A stretch of 64,000 nt of DNA. Origin: Tepidanaerobacteraceae bacterium. Its GTDB lineage: Bacteria; Bacillota; Thermosediminibacteria; Thermosediminibacterales; Thermosediminibacteraceae. The stretch spans positions 1 through 64,000 of the forward strand of contig JASUSP010000001.1 in the NCBI GenBank assembly GCA_030446005.1. Direction: 5' to 3'. The position numbers and the translations under genes were made by a program. The stretch's first letter is position 1; every line of letters begins with the position of its first letter. The notes beneath the pieces are model-generated. The model was given only the letters and a program-made list of their open reading frames with translations, searched no databases and was not told the DNA's origin. Shown piece after piece: positions 45,146 to 53,259 of this stretch.

Positions 45146-46519
45146 TTAAAACCTCCCGAATGCCACCGTTTTTTTAATCCCCAGGAACGTCACCGTAAGG
45201 GCGAAATAGATAAGTAATGCAGTAACATCGATAATGGTGGTGATAAACGGCCCTGAAGCCACGGCAGGGTCAACTTTTATTTTGTAAAAAATAAGCGGAA
45301 TCAACACACCTATAAATGCGGAAAACATTATTGCTATGCTCATAGAAGCACCAACAACCAAGCTAAGGTTAATATCTTTTTGCCATAAAGCTGCTACAGT
45401 AGCTATTATCGCTCCGCATGAAACTCCCACGAACACGCCGCCAAAGGTTTCGCCAACTAAAAATTTCATCACGTTTTTTATTGAAATCTCCCCTGTAGCA
45501 AGCCCCCTTACGGATAATGCCAGGGACTGGGTTCCTACGTTTCCGGCTGTAGCCATTAACACAGGAATAAAGAAAGCAACTGCCATCACCTTTTCAAGGA
45601 CTGTCGAATATCCATCTATAACGACCCCTGAGATTAAGTCCCCCAAAAGGCAGACCACCAGCCACGGGAGCCGCTTTTTTACAGCTCCTAAAATATTGGT
45701 GGTAAGGAGTATCTCGTCTTCAGGCGTTATTCCGGCAAGTTTATGGATATCTTCTGTGGTTTCTTCTTCAAGTACATCCATAGCGTCGTCTACCGTAACT
45801 ATTCCCAGGATGTGATTTTCTTCATCCACAACCGGTATAGCCAAAAGTGAATATTTAGAAATAAGCTGGGCAACCTTTTCCTGATCTTCGTCCACCCTGA
45901 CCGAGACCACTTTTTTATGCATAATTTCAGAAATCCTCTTATTTCTCGGAGCGGCTATGAGTTCCCTTAGGGACAAAACTCCAAGAAGGTGCTTTTCTTT
46001 ATCCACAACGTAAAGGTAGTATATGGTTTCAGCTTCTTTTCCAAACTTCCTTACATCTTCGATAGCTTCTTCCACTGTTTTGTCGGCGTATAGGTAAACA
46101 TAGTCGGTGGTCATTATGCCGCCGGCAGAATCTTGAGCTAGTTTTATGAGGGATTTTAACTCCTGTTGATGCTCCTGTGGCAATTTTGCCATCAATTTCT
46201 CAACTTTTTCATCGGGCAGTTTCTGGAGCAGGTCTATTATTTCGTCCACCGACATATTTTCTAAAATTTTCACGAGATGCATTTCGGGAATCGATTCAAT
46301 GTAAGGAATTCTCTCTTCGGGCTCGAGCTCTTCGAGCACTTCGGTGGCTTTTTCTAGGTCCATCAGTTCAAAAAAAACCTTTTTATTTTCGTCTTTTACT
46401 TCTTCCAAAATCTCCGCTATGTCTGCAGGATGCAATCTAGACAGTATTCTTTTTATTTCGTCGGTTTTTCTAGACAGGATTAACTGTTTTAAAAGAGCGA
46501 CCTCCCTTTCATTTTTCAT
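45146..46519 (-). CDS. mgtE: Magnesium transporter MgtE, first copy
   Basis: This 457-residue MgtE has the same layout: superhelical N-domain, CBS pair (YLYVVDKEKHLLGVLSLREL and SLLAIPVVDEENHILGIVT), and a membrane domain with VLMATAGNVGTQSLALSVRG and SGPFITTIIDVTALLIYF. Its ATG is six bases behind GGAGGG. A 185-base structured leader and a strong sigma-A promoter precede it. That leader is not an M-box as far as I can read, although magnesium control would be expected. Confidence 0.95.
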   Translation of the reverse strand: MKNEREVALLKQLILSRKTDEIKRILSRLHPADIAEILEEVKDENKKVFFELMDLEKATEVLEELEPEERIPYIESIPEMHLVKILENMSVDEIIDLLQKLPDEKVEKLMAKLPQEHQQELKSLIKLAQDSAGGIMTTDYVYLYADKTVEEAIEDVRKFGKEAETIYYLYVVDKEKHLLGVLSLRELIAAPRNKRISEIMHKKVVSVRVDEDQEKVAQLISKYSLLAIPVVDEENHILGIVTVDDAMDVLEEETTEDIHKLAGITPEDEILLTTNILGAVKKRLPWLVVCLLGDLISGVVIDGYSTVLEKVMAVAFFIPVLMATAGNVGTQSLALSVRGLATGEISIKNVMKFLVGETFGGVFVGVSCGAIIATVAALWQKDINLSLVVGASMSIAIMFSAFIGVLIPLIFYKIKVDPAVASGPFITTIIDVTALLIYFALTVTFLGIKKTVAFGRF

Positions 46520-46703
46520 CCGCTTCCCTCCCCGAAAAACTCGGGGCTACATCCTGCCGCCGGAGAGCGGCAAGATGGCCCCGGCAAATTTTAAATTGTT
46601 TCGCTTATTACTAGGATCGGCGTCCACCTTGCCGCTCCCCCCTTTTAATAAAAAATTCCCTTCCTAATGCGAAGGGTAAAAGTTCACACCGACTCGCATC
46701 CGC
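46520..46703 (-). ncRNA. Structured 5' leader of the mgtE operon, candidate riboswitch
   Basis: The leader has competing pairings. GAGCGGCAAG (46628-46637) can pair with CTTGCCGCTC (46565-46574), but the latter can instead pair with GCGGCAGGATG (46550-46563). A first hairpin, CCCTTC/GAAGGG (46658-46676), is followed by a T-rich tract (46647-46656), a terminator form; its 5' half can instead pair with sequence at 46600-46616. A last hairpin, CCCCG/CGGGG (46530-46546), abuts the ribosome site. The conserved M-box and yybP-ykoY sequences I know are not visible. Control by Mg2+ or another metal is inferred from the gene. Confidence 0.6.
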
Positions 46704-46709
46704 ACTTAC

Positions 46710-46737
46710 ATTATATTCTACCGATTTTATATGTCAA
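46710..46737 (-). promoter_or_regulatory. Sigma-A promoter of the mgtE operon
   Basis: TTGACA (46732-46737) and TATAAT (46710-46715) match consensus exactly with 16 bp spacing. The expected transcript start is near 46703, about 185 bases before the mgtE start codon. Confidence 0.9.
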
Positions 46738-46746
46738 GAGCAAACC

Positions 46747-46778
46747 AAAAGAGAGGTTGAAAAACAACCTCTCTTTTT
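46747..46778 (-). terminator. Terminator of the glutamine-rich gene
   Basis: AAAAGAGAGGTTG and CAACCTCTCTTTT form a perfect 13-bp stem with a five-base loop; the stop codon of the gene lies at its right edge. The T tail on the minus strand is short. It insulates the mgtE promoter immediately downstream. Confidence 0.8.
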
Positions 46779-47250
46779 ACTGGAGCTGCTGGCTGATTTG
46801 CTGCTGCTGTTGCTGAATCTGTTGTAATTGCTGATTTAATTGTCCTAATTGCTGCTGGTTCTGCTGCCCAAAGGCTTGGTTTGGCTGAGCATTAAGCTGT
46901 TGATTCAACTGCTGGAGTTGCTTATTAAACTGGTCTAAAAGCTGGTTCATCTGGTAAAAGACCTGGTTTGCGTGAATGCTCTGCTGAGCCTGATTCAGGG
47001 CGTTTATCGCCTGCTGTATGGCCTGGCTAACCTGATTGTCGGTCTGCTGCTGCTGAGTTTGGGCCTGGTTTTTTAATTGATTGAGCAATTGCTGAAATTG
47101 ATTGGCTGTCTGCTGTCCGGCCAACTGTTGTTGCTGTTGCTGATACTGCTGGAACTGAGATTGCCTTACCCTTTCCGCTATCTCATTAGAAAATTCTACA
47201 TCTTTTTTCCTTTCTTGAATCGTCGCTTCCAGGTCCTTTTTTTCAGCCAT
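46777..47250 (-). CDS. Glutamine-rich low-complexity protein
   Basis: The 157 residues contain about 60 glutamines (38 per cent) and many asparagines. The first 30 residues are charged (KKDLEATIQERKKDVEFSNE); after that comes Q/N/L heptad-like sequence up to the C-terminus, e.g. NQLLDQFNKQLQQLNQQL. Glutamine codons are a mix of CAA and CAG, so the run is not a plain triplet repeat. Coiled-coil or prion-like assembly is plausible. The start follows GGGGG. A faint likeness of EFSNEIAERVRQSQ to gamma-type spore SASP (EFASET-AQQVRKQN) is noted. It lies 73 bp after the coiled-coil gene. Confidence 0.75.
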   Translation of the reverse strand: MAEKKDLEATIQERKKDVEFSNEIAERVRQSQFQQYQQQQQQLAGQQTANQFQQLLNQLKNQAQTQQQQTDNQVSQAIQQAINALNQAQQSIHANQVFYQMNQLLDQFNKQLQQLNQQLNAQPNQAFGQQNQQQLGQLNQQLQQIQQQQQQISQQLQ

Positions 47251-47323
47251 AATTATCCCCCTTTATTGTTTTTCTCTTTTTTAATATACCCGGGGGAATT
47301 TGATTTAAACAAAAAAAATATGG

Positions 47324-47902
47324 TTATTGCAGAATATTATCGAGCGAATTGCTGAACTGACTGAGAACCCGGTTTTTTATAACGTTTTCCTGGGCAGCGC
47401 TTAACGTCGATAGAACCTGCTGAATGGTCTGTTGAATCGACATTACGGGATTTACATACGCCTCTTGATGTGCACTGGATGATTGATAAAAGCCATTTTT
47501 TAGTTGATTTTCTATGTTTTTTAAATTAAGGACCAGTTCTTGGACTGAAGAATTAAAGTTTTCTACCCGCCTTTCAAAAGTACTTATAAACTGGTCAAAA
47601 GCGTTTTCTACTTCAGCAATTTTCTCCAGTATGTTTATTCTATGCTGCCCCGCCTGTTTTTGCAGCAACTTTGTGTTGGACCCGGCCAGCCACTTTGAAA
47701 GCAGGCTCTGGTTTTGTTCAAGACCCGTTTCCAGATCCTTAAGACTGGTTTCCACGTAACTTTTTACCTGTTTAAGACTATCCTGGATATTTTTTAAATT
47801 TCTAACATCATTTGTTAAGTTCGATTTAATCTGGTTGCTAAGAGATTCCAGTTTCTGATTGCTTTCTAAAAAAGCTTCAACCATTCCCTGGATTGAATTC
47901 AA
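47324..47902 (-). CDS. Coiled-coil protein paired with the glutamine-rich protein
   Basis: This 192-residue, almost wholly helical protein has long amphipathic heptads (LESLSNQIKSNLTNDVRNLKNIQDSLKQ) and is also rich in Gln, Asn and Ser. There is no signal peptide, membrane segment or cysteine. The TTG start follows AGGAGGTG at seven bases. That ribosome site lies in the 3' arm of a hairpin. The family is not recognised; general resemblance is to phasin-like or structural coiled coils. It appears to be the first gene of a two-gene unit with the glutamine-rich gene. Confidence 0.7.
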   Translation of the reverse strand: MNSIQGMVEAFLESNQKLESLSNQIKSNLTNDVRNLKNIQDSLKQVKSYVETSLKDLETGLEQNQSLLSKWLAGSNTKLLQKQAGQHRINILEKIAEVENAFDQFISTFERRVENFNSSVQELVLNLKNIENQLKNGFYQSSSAHQEAYVNPVMSIQQTIQQVLSTLSAAQENVIKNRVLSQFSNSLDNILQ

Positions 47903-47910
47903 AAAAATTC

Positions 47911-47954
47911 ACCTCCTGCACTCTATCAGTAAATATTTTTACCAGGCAGGAGGT
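47911..47954 (-). promoter_or_regulatory. Hairpin burying the ribosome site of the coiled-coil gene
   Basis: ACCTCCTGC (47946-47954 complement) and GCAGGAGGT (47911-47919 complement) form a perfect 9-bp stem with a 26-base loop. The 3' arm contains the Shine-Dalgarno AGGAGGT, and TTTTTTT follows three bases later, overlapping the TTG start. The element could be the terminator of the upstream deacetylase gene, a translational switch, or both. Confidence 0.65.
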
Positions 47955-47978
47955 CTTTTCTTCATCCATATTTTTCTA

Positions 47979-49292
47979 TTACTTTTTTATTTTAAATTCG
48001 TCGTTTACCTTATCCTGAAGGTATACCCCTGTGTAATCATCGGGGTCTGCAGCTTCGTAAATTTTCCGGGCTTCTTCCACACATTCTTTACAAGCTCCGG
48101 GAGGGATTACAACTGCGAGGATAAAATACCCGAGGTCGCATTTTGACTTTATCAAAGTATACCCCGAACATGGCCTGCAAACCTTTATAGTCTCTTCTTG
48201 ATTTTCCATTATTCCTATGGTGTCGTAATATATCCTTTTGTTCCTACGGACAAAGTCCTTTCCATCGAACATCTTTCTTGCAATTTCTTCCTTGCGAAGC
48301 CACCGCCCGTATATATCGTCACACAGGCGCTTTATGTAATCGGAAATCCACGCCGGCTGTCTCATTTTATCCGGCTCATAGTCGGGTTCCTTCACATGCG
48401 AATAGTCAAGGCCGGCCAAAGCCAAAATTATGCCCAGATTCACGCAAGGCAGCGCCCCTTCTATGGAATACCCTCCCTCCAAAACCGCTATGTCGGGGTC
48501 TAAAAGTTCGGTCAGTTTAGCATAACCCTGCGCTGTAAAATTCATACTGGTTATGGGGTCTGTATAATGGTTGTCCTGACCGGCCGAATTGACTACGAGG
48601 TCGGGTTTGTATTCTTCTATTATAGGCATTACCAGGTTTTCAATAACATAAAGAAAACCCTCTTCACCGGTTTGGGGGGGAAGGGGTATATTCAAAGTAT
48701 ATCCAAAAGCGCCGGGTCCTCCTAATTCGTCCGGGAAACCAGTTCCGGGATAAAGCGTTCTTCCATCCTGATGTAGTGAAATAAAAAGTGTATTTCTATC
48801 ATTCCAGTAGATGTCCTGGGTGCCATCTCCATGGTGGCAATCGGTGTCGACTATGACCACCTTCTTCGGTCCAAAGTATTGCCTTATGTGTTCTAGCATT
48901 ACCGCTTCGTTGTTTATTATGCAAAACCCACGGTCGCCGTATACCACTCTATGGGCATGATGTCCCGGTGGCCTGACCATGGCAAAAGCTTTTTCGACCT
49001 TTCCTTCCAACAGCGCCCTTGCCGCTTGTATGGCCCCACCTGCCGAAATCAAGTGGGATTTGGTCACCACCGACTCTACATCCGGCACGCAAAAATGCAC
49101 CCTTTTGATATCTTCCTCTTTTGCCAACACTGGATTAAAAAACTCAATGCCTTCTATATCCTCCAAGCCTTCTTCGCTGACTTGATCCAAGGTATAAAGC
49201 AGCCTTTCTTCTCTTTCAGGATGGGTTGGGCTTATGGCCCAATCAAAAGCCGGGAAAAAAACCAACCCCAGCTTGTTTCTTGCCTTAAGCAT
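47979..49292 (-). CDS. Histone-deacetylase-family (AcuC/APAH-like) amidohydrolase
   Basis: This arginase-fold zinc deacetylase has RPPGHHAHR with the paired catalytic histidines, VDTDCHHGDGTQDIYW with two zinc ligands, AGQDNHYTDP with the third, and LEGGYSIEG with the catalytic tyrosine. Targets in bacteria include acetyl-CoA synthetase, acetylpolyamines or lysines. About 100 extra residues at the C-terminus carry VCRPC, SKCD and GACKEC, which look like an added zinc or Fe-S site. The ATG at 49292 is chosen for its spacing to GGGAGG. It follows the HyuA-like gene with a short gap. Confidence 0.88.
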   Translation of the reverse strand: MLKARNKLGLVFFPAFDWAISPTHPEREERLLYTLDQVSEEGLEDIEGIEFFNPVLAKEEDIKRVHFCVPDVESVVTKSHLISAGGAIQAARALLEGKVEKAFAMVRPPGHHAHRVVYGDRGFCIINNEAVMLEHIRQYFGPKKVVIVDTDCHHGDGTQDIYWNDRNTLFISLHQDGRTLYPGTGFPDELGGPGAFGYTLNIPLPPQTGEEGFLYVIENLVMPIIEEYKPDLVVNSAGQDNHYTDPITSMNFTAQGYAKLTELLDPDIAVLEGGYSIEGALPCVNLGIILALAGLDYSHVKEPDYEPDKMRQPAWISDYIKRLCDDIYGRWLRKEEIARKMFDGKDFVRRNKRIYYDTIGIMENQEETIKVCRPCSGYTLIKSKCDLGYFILAVVIPPGACKECVEEARKIYEAADPDDYTGVYLQDKVNDEFKIKK

Positions 49293-49313
49293 CATTAACC
49301 CTCCCAATTTATT

Positions 49314-50969
49314 TTAAGTAAGGTTGGTTACGCTGGGCTTTATCTGAGCTTTGACCCTTATGTTCCTGCCGACGGTATAAAATCCCCTCACCATGTTAAA
49401 GCATGACTCCTCTACTATTTCCGCCTCCGCCTCTTCGGAAAGCGGCGCCAGCGTTGACGCCCTTTCCTTTATCAATTCCATCGCTTGCTTTCGGGCTTTC
49501 TCCAAATTGAATTCCTTGCCTATTTTTTCCCTTATTCCGAGTTCCGGTACAGTTAGATACCCCTGCCCTGTATCAGCAAATAAGGTAATTTCTGCCGTCA
49601 CCCTGCTCAAAGCGGCACCGATGGCATTAGCCACTTCGAAGTTTTCAGGAACATCACACGGAAGTTTTAACTTCCGTTCCAGCACCAGAGACAGAGCCTT
49701 AGCAGGCCCACCGATTATGACGGCTTTTTTCGGAGATATCTTTTCCCCGTACAAAAGCTCCCGAATGGTGTAAACCGGCTTGTTGTTTATATCTTCTAAT
49801 AGCTTTTCCACCTTTTCCCTAATTATATCTCCCATTCTTTCAAGAATTAATCTCGCTGTTTCTTCCGGAGAAATCCCCATAATATCTCCTAACTCTTTCA
49901 TGGCAAGATAAGCTTTTTCTTTTGTACCGGCATTTAAAAGTCCCATCAATATCATTGCATCAGTGGGTGTAGGCACCGGTCCCCCTAAAGTTTTAGGCGG
50001 TCCTTCCCTTCGGGGGCCTATAGCCAGTTTGCCCCGTTCGAACCTAACAGCACTATCCCCGCCTATTGCAACCGAGTGAGAGTAAATAGCCCTCACAACG
50101 GTAGGATAATTCCCTATCCTGATCCCCTTCGGCTCGAGTAAGGGAACCCCTCCTGCAAAAAAAGAAATATCTGTCGTAGTACCACCTATATCCAAAATAA
50201 CCGCATCATCGTTGATACTGGAAAGCCCCCAGCATCCCATTACACTGGCAGAAGGACCTGACAGAATGGTATACACCGGGAAAGAAACTGCTTTTTTAAG
50301 ATTCATCGTCCCACCATCAGCCTTGAGCACATTTACTGAAGCTTTTATCCTTCTTTCTTCAAAAGCTTTCTCTATGGCTGAAGAGAAATAACTAAAGCGT
50401 TCATACACGGCCGCATTAAGATAAGTAGTGTAAACTCTTCTCGGAAAATTCAATTTTCCGGAAAGGGCATGTCCCATTACGACAGGAAAGAAATCTACTC
50501 CTAGTAATTCTTTTACCTTTAACTCGTGGATGGGATTCCGGACGGAAAATTTTGTCGCAATTCCGATGGCTGAAATTCCCTTCTCTTTAAACCGAACAGC
50601 AGCCTCTCTGACTATGTTCTCATTAAAAGGCTTAATTTCCTGGCCCCGATGATCTATGTAGCCATCGAGAAAGACGTTTTCTTCACCGCACGCTAAAAAT
50701 GAAGCATCTAAGCCGGGGCCGCTTTCCAATATCATGCCTACGGGCGATGTCTTCCCCTCAAGGACTGCATTAGTGCATAAAGTGGTACTTAAATTAACCC
50801 GCTCAATCTCACAGGGACCTTCGTTTTTCAAAAGTTCATCAACCGCCCGACAAATACCTTCAATCATTGAAATTGAGGCATAGGGCACCTTTGATTTTTT
50901 TATTATCTTCCCGTTGCCTAAAAGTACAGCGTCGATGTGAGTGCCCCCGACATCGATGCCTATTATCAC
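49314..50969 (-). CDS. Hydantoinase A/oxoprolinase-family ATPase (HyuA-like)
   Basis: This 551-residue protein has the actin-like ATPase fold of HyuA: IGIDVGGTHIDAVLL at the N-terminus, AVILDIGGTTTDISFFAGG in the middle, and GGPAKAL near the C-terminus. Family members open hydantoin or 5-oxoproline rings with ATP, normally with a HyuB partner; none is present here, and the protein is shorter than full HyuA. The GTG start follows GGAGGGAGG. It lies between murB and the deacetylase, suggesting a joint amide-hydrolysis role that remains unknown. Confidence 0.85.
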   Translation of the reverse strand: MIIGIDVGGTHIDAVLLGNGKIIKKSKVPYASISMIEGICRAVDELLKNEGPCEIERVNLSTTLCTNAVLEGKTSPVGMILESGPGLDASFLACGEENVFLDGYIDHRGQEIKPFNENIVREAAVRFKEKGISAIGIATKFSVRNPIHELKVKELLGVDFFPVVMGHALSGKLNFPRRVYTTYLNAAVYERFSYFSSAIEKAFEERRIKASVNVLKADGGTMNLKKAVSFPVYTILSGPSASVMGCWGLSSINDDAVILDIGGTTTDISFFAGGVPLLEPKGIRIGNYPTVVRAIYSHSVAIGGDSAVRFERGKLAIGPRREGPPKTLGGPVPTPTDAMILMGLLNAGTKEKAYLAMKELGDIMGISPEETARLILERMGDIIREKVEKLLEDINNKPVYTIRELLYGEKISPKKAVIIGGPAKALSLVLERKLKLPCDVPENFEVANAIGAALSRVTAEITLFADTGQGYLTVPELGIREKIGKEFNLEKARKQAMELIKERASTLAPLSEEAEAEIVEESCFNMVRGFYTVGRNIRVKAQIKPSVTNLT

Positions 50970-50981
50970 TTCTCCTCCCTC

Positions 50982-51896
50982 CTAACCTTCTCCTACCACC
51001 TTTATTTCGGGTTCGAGCAAAATACCAAATTCCTCTTTGACTTTGTTTTGAATGATTTGTATTAGATTAAGCACGTCTTGGGCAGTGGCATTGCCGGTAT
51101 TCACTATAAACCCGGCGTGAAGCTCAGAAACCTTCGCATCTCCAATTTTATAACCCTTTAACCCAGCCTTTTCAATCAAAAAACCGGCATAATTCCCAAG
51201 CGGTCTTTTGAAGGTGCTGCCGGCGCTGGGCATATTCAAAGGCTGTTTCATTTTCCTTTTTTTGGCAAATTCATCCATCTTTCTTTTTATTTCTTCATAA
51301 ATACCGGGATCTAACTCAAGCTTTGCTTCAAGGACTATTTTTCCCCCGGTTTGCAGTTTGCACCACCGGTAAGAAAACTCCAGCTCTTCATTTTTCATGG
51401 AACATATCTCTCCATTAAAATCCATTACCATAACTTCTTTCACCACTTTTGCCATTTCTCCATCGTAAGCTCCTGCATTCATTATTATCGCGCCCCCTAA
51501 AGTTCCTGGAATACCGCTCGCGAACTCCAAGCCTGTTAGGCTGTTTTCTAAGGCTGATTTAGCGACCGCCGATAAAAGAACGCCGGCTTTTGCCTTTATT
51601 GTCCTTCCCTCTACAGTAATATCGTTAAAATTTTGGGCAATCTTAATTACAACTCCTCTTATCCCCTTGTCCCGCACCAGCAGGTTCGTGCCATTTCCCA
51701 TTACAAAAATTGGAATTTTTCTTGGGCTGCAGTAATTTACTACCTTCTTTATTTCGTCTACGTTTTTAGGTAACACCATCACGTCCGCGGGTCCGCCTAT
51801 CCGAAATGAGGTATGATATCTCATTGGCTCGTCTATTTTCACCCTATCGGAAGTTATTAATTTACAAAGGTCTTTGTAGATGGAATATTTCTCCAC
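50982..51896 (-). CDS. murB: UDP-N-acetylenolpyruvoylglucosamine reductase
   Basis: MurB makes UDP-MurNAc in the cytosol, using FAD and NADPH. The FAD-binding region has SFRIGGPADVMVLPKN, GNGTNLLVRD and the NAGAYDGEM loop. SAGSTFKRPLGNYAG holds the catalytic serine, and the C-terminal LLEPEIKVVG holds the catalytic glutamate. At 304 residues it is a type II enzyme, as in Bacillus. Related genomes often place murB next to hprK or rapZ; here hprK follows on the far side of dat. Confidence 0.96.
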   Translation of the reverse strand: MEKYSIYKDLCKLITSDRVKIDEPMRYHTSFRIGGPADVMVLPKNVDEIKKVVNYCSPRKIPIFVMGNGTNLLVRDKGIRGVVIKIAQNFNDITVEGRTIKAKAGVLLSAVAKSALENSLTGLEFASGIPGTLGGAIIMNAGAYDGEMAKVVKEVMVMDFNGEICSMKNEELEFSYRWCKLQTGGKIVLEAKLELDPGIYEEIKRKMDEFAKKRKMKQPLNMPSAGSTFKRPLGNYAGFLIEKAGLKGYKIGDAKVSELHAGFIVNTGNATAQDVLNLIQIIQNKVKEEFGILLEPEIKVVGEG

Positions 51897-52027
51897 AACT
51901 ATCTCCCTTTCGCTCGAATTTCATTCGAATATCCTTCGGATTTTTCTTTGTTTCTTTTAAGTCACCTTCTATCATAAATTATACATTAATTCTCCTTGCT
52001 AATTAACAAAACTAAAAAAATTTATCT

Positions 52028-52231
52028 CTAAATTTTTAAAGAATAAGCTTCCAATAGGTTTTCACCATATAAAATTACAAAAGTATGTGGGACAAAATCT
52101 GCGAAAAAAATAAAGCCTCCATTTGGAGCAAATCCGCTCATATCCACATGGATAACCGTTACTATGGTATAACCACCATGTTCTATCGGGCAAACCCCCA
52201 TAAAAAAGTTTTCGCTCATCACTTTCAACAT
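52028..52231 (-). CDS. Small hypothetical protein
   Basis: This short beta-rich protein (about 67 residues, MLKVMSENFFMGVCPIEHGG) has repeated hydrophobic strands and no known motif. The ATG at 52231 follows GGGGTG five bases upstream; the frame is open to 52306, but that part is unlike the rest. It lies alone between murB and dat and its AT-rich surroundings (51897-52027) hold nothing else I can name. Confidence 0.5.
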   Translation of the reverse strand: MLKVMSENFFMGVCPIEHGGYTIVTVIHVDMSGFAPNGGFIFFADFVPHTFVILYGENLLEAYSLKI

Positions 52232-52310
52232 GAAATCACCCCGTAGTAAAGTTAAAAATTTTATTCCACTATTTAGAATTTCCATTGATAGGAAAAAATT
52301 GCACAAAAAA

Positions 52311-52361
52311 ATGGGTAAAAGGTCTCAAAGGCATAGCTTTGCCCTGACACCTTTTACCCTA
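52311..52361 (-). terminator. Terminator after the D-amino acid aminotransferase gene
   Basis: GGGTAAAAGGT and ACCTTTTACCC pair over 11 bp, with an inner GGCAAAGCTATGCC pairing. On the minus strand seven T follow. It ends the hprK-pgi/pmi-PHP-dat unit. Confidence 0.88.
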
Positions 52362-52393
52362 TCTATATTAACTCGCAAGTAAAATTATACACC

Positions 52394-53242
52394 TTACTGG
52401 TCAACAGTCTTTGTCAATTTTCGGAATTCCTCGATTATATTCCTTGTCAAATTTCCGGGAACGCCGTCTCCTATTATCTTTCCATCGACTTTTACTACAG
52501 GCATTACCTCTGTCATGGTGCCCGTAATAAACACCTCGTCTGCGTCGAGTAATTGGTCTAAAGAGAAGGTCTCTTCCCTTAGCTCTAAATCCAATTTTTC
52601 TGCAATTTCGAGCACAACTCCTCTTGTGATCCCGTGCAAGATGAAATTGTTTGCCGGATGGGTAAGGAGCTTATTGCTTTTTACAATAAAAACGTTGCTG
52701 CTCGAAGCTTCAGTTACTATACCTCCCCTGTGAAATATGGCTTCAAAGGCACCAGCTCTCTTGGCCTTTTCTTTTGCAATGCAGTTCGGAATGAGCTGAA
52801 CGGTCTTTACATTACAGCGCATCCACCGCTCATCGGGGACAGTAATGGCGCTCACGCCGTTTTCATAGTACTCTTCCGGCTGGGGGTTGGCTTCGCGCGC
52901 TATAACCACCCAAGTGCATGAAGTTTTCTCCGGGAAATTGTGCTGGCGCGGTGCCGCACCGCGGGTGACCTGGATGTAAACCGAAGCATCCTTGAACTCT
53001 CCATCCGCCACCGCCTTTTTGCAAACTTCTTTCAAATCTTCGATGTCAAAATCGAACTTTAAGTATATCTCCTGGGCGCCTTTCTTCAGTCTTTCTAAGT
53101 GCCTATCTAGATAAAAGAACCTGCCTTCGTAAACCCTTACGACTTCATAAAGACCATCGCCGAATTGAAATCCCCTGTCCTCCACCGATACTTTTGCATC
53201 ACTGTAGTCCACTCTCTTTCCGTTCAAATAAACAACAGTCAT
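52394..53242 (-). CDS. dat: D-amino acid aminotransferase
   Basis: This fold-type IV PLP enzyme makes D-glutamate from D-alanine for the cell wall. The PLP lysine lies in PNCIAKEKAKRAGAFEAIF, the sequence seen in D-amino acid aminotransferases. FGDGLYEVVRVY and the ASSNVFIVK segment also fit. The ATG at 53242 is taken because GGGGGG lies eight bases before it; a GTG at 53245 is one codon upstream. It lies downstream of hprK, pgi/pmi and a PHP gene. Compare ilvE, a branched-chain relative. Confidence 0.9.
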   Translation of the reverse strand: MTVVYLNGKRVDYSDAKVSVEDRGFQFGDGLYEVVRVYEGRFFYLDRHLERLKKGAQEIYLKFDFDIEDLKEVCKKAVADGEFKDASVYIQVTRGAAPRQHNFPEKTSCTWVVIAREANPQPEEYYENGVSAITVPDERWMRCNVKTVQLIPNCIAKEKAKRAGAFEAIFHRGGIVTEASSSNVFIVKSNKLLTHPANNFILHGITRGVVLEIAEKLDLELREETFSLDQLLDADEVFITGTMTEVMPVVKVDGKIIGDGVPGNLTRNIIEEFRKLTKTVDQ

Positions 53243-53259
53243 CACAAAAACCCCCCAAA

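Noticed and set aside
46777-47250. CAG repeat expansion
   Set aside because: Glutamines are encoded by mixed CAA and CAG and broken by Asn, Leu and Ala, so it is not a pure triplet repeat or a CRISPR-like array.
48674-48680. Frameshift at a seven-base run in the deacetylase gene
   Set aside because: The frame around the run reads IPLPPQTGEEG and the protein continues normally on both sides.
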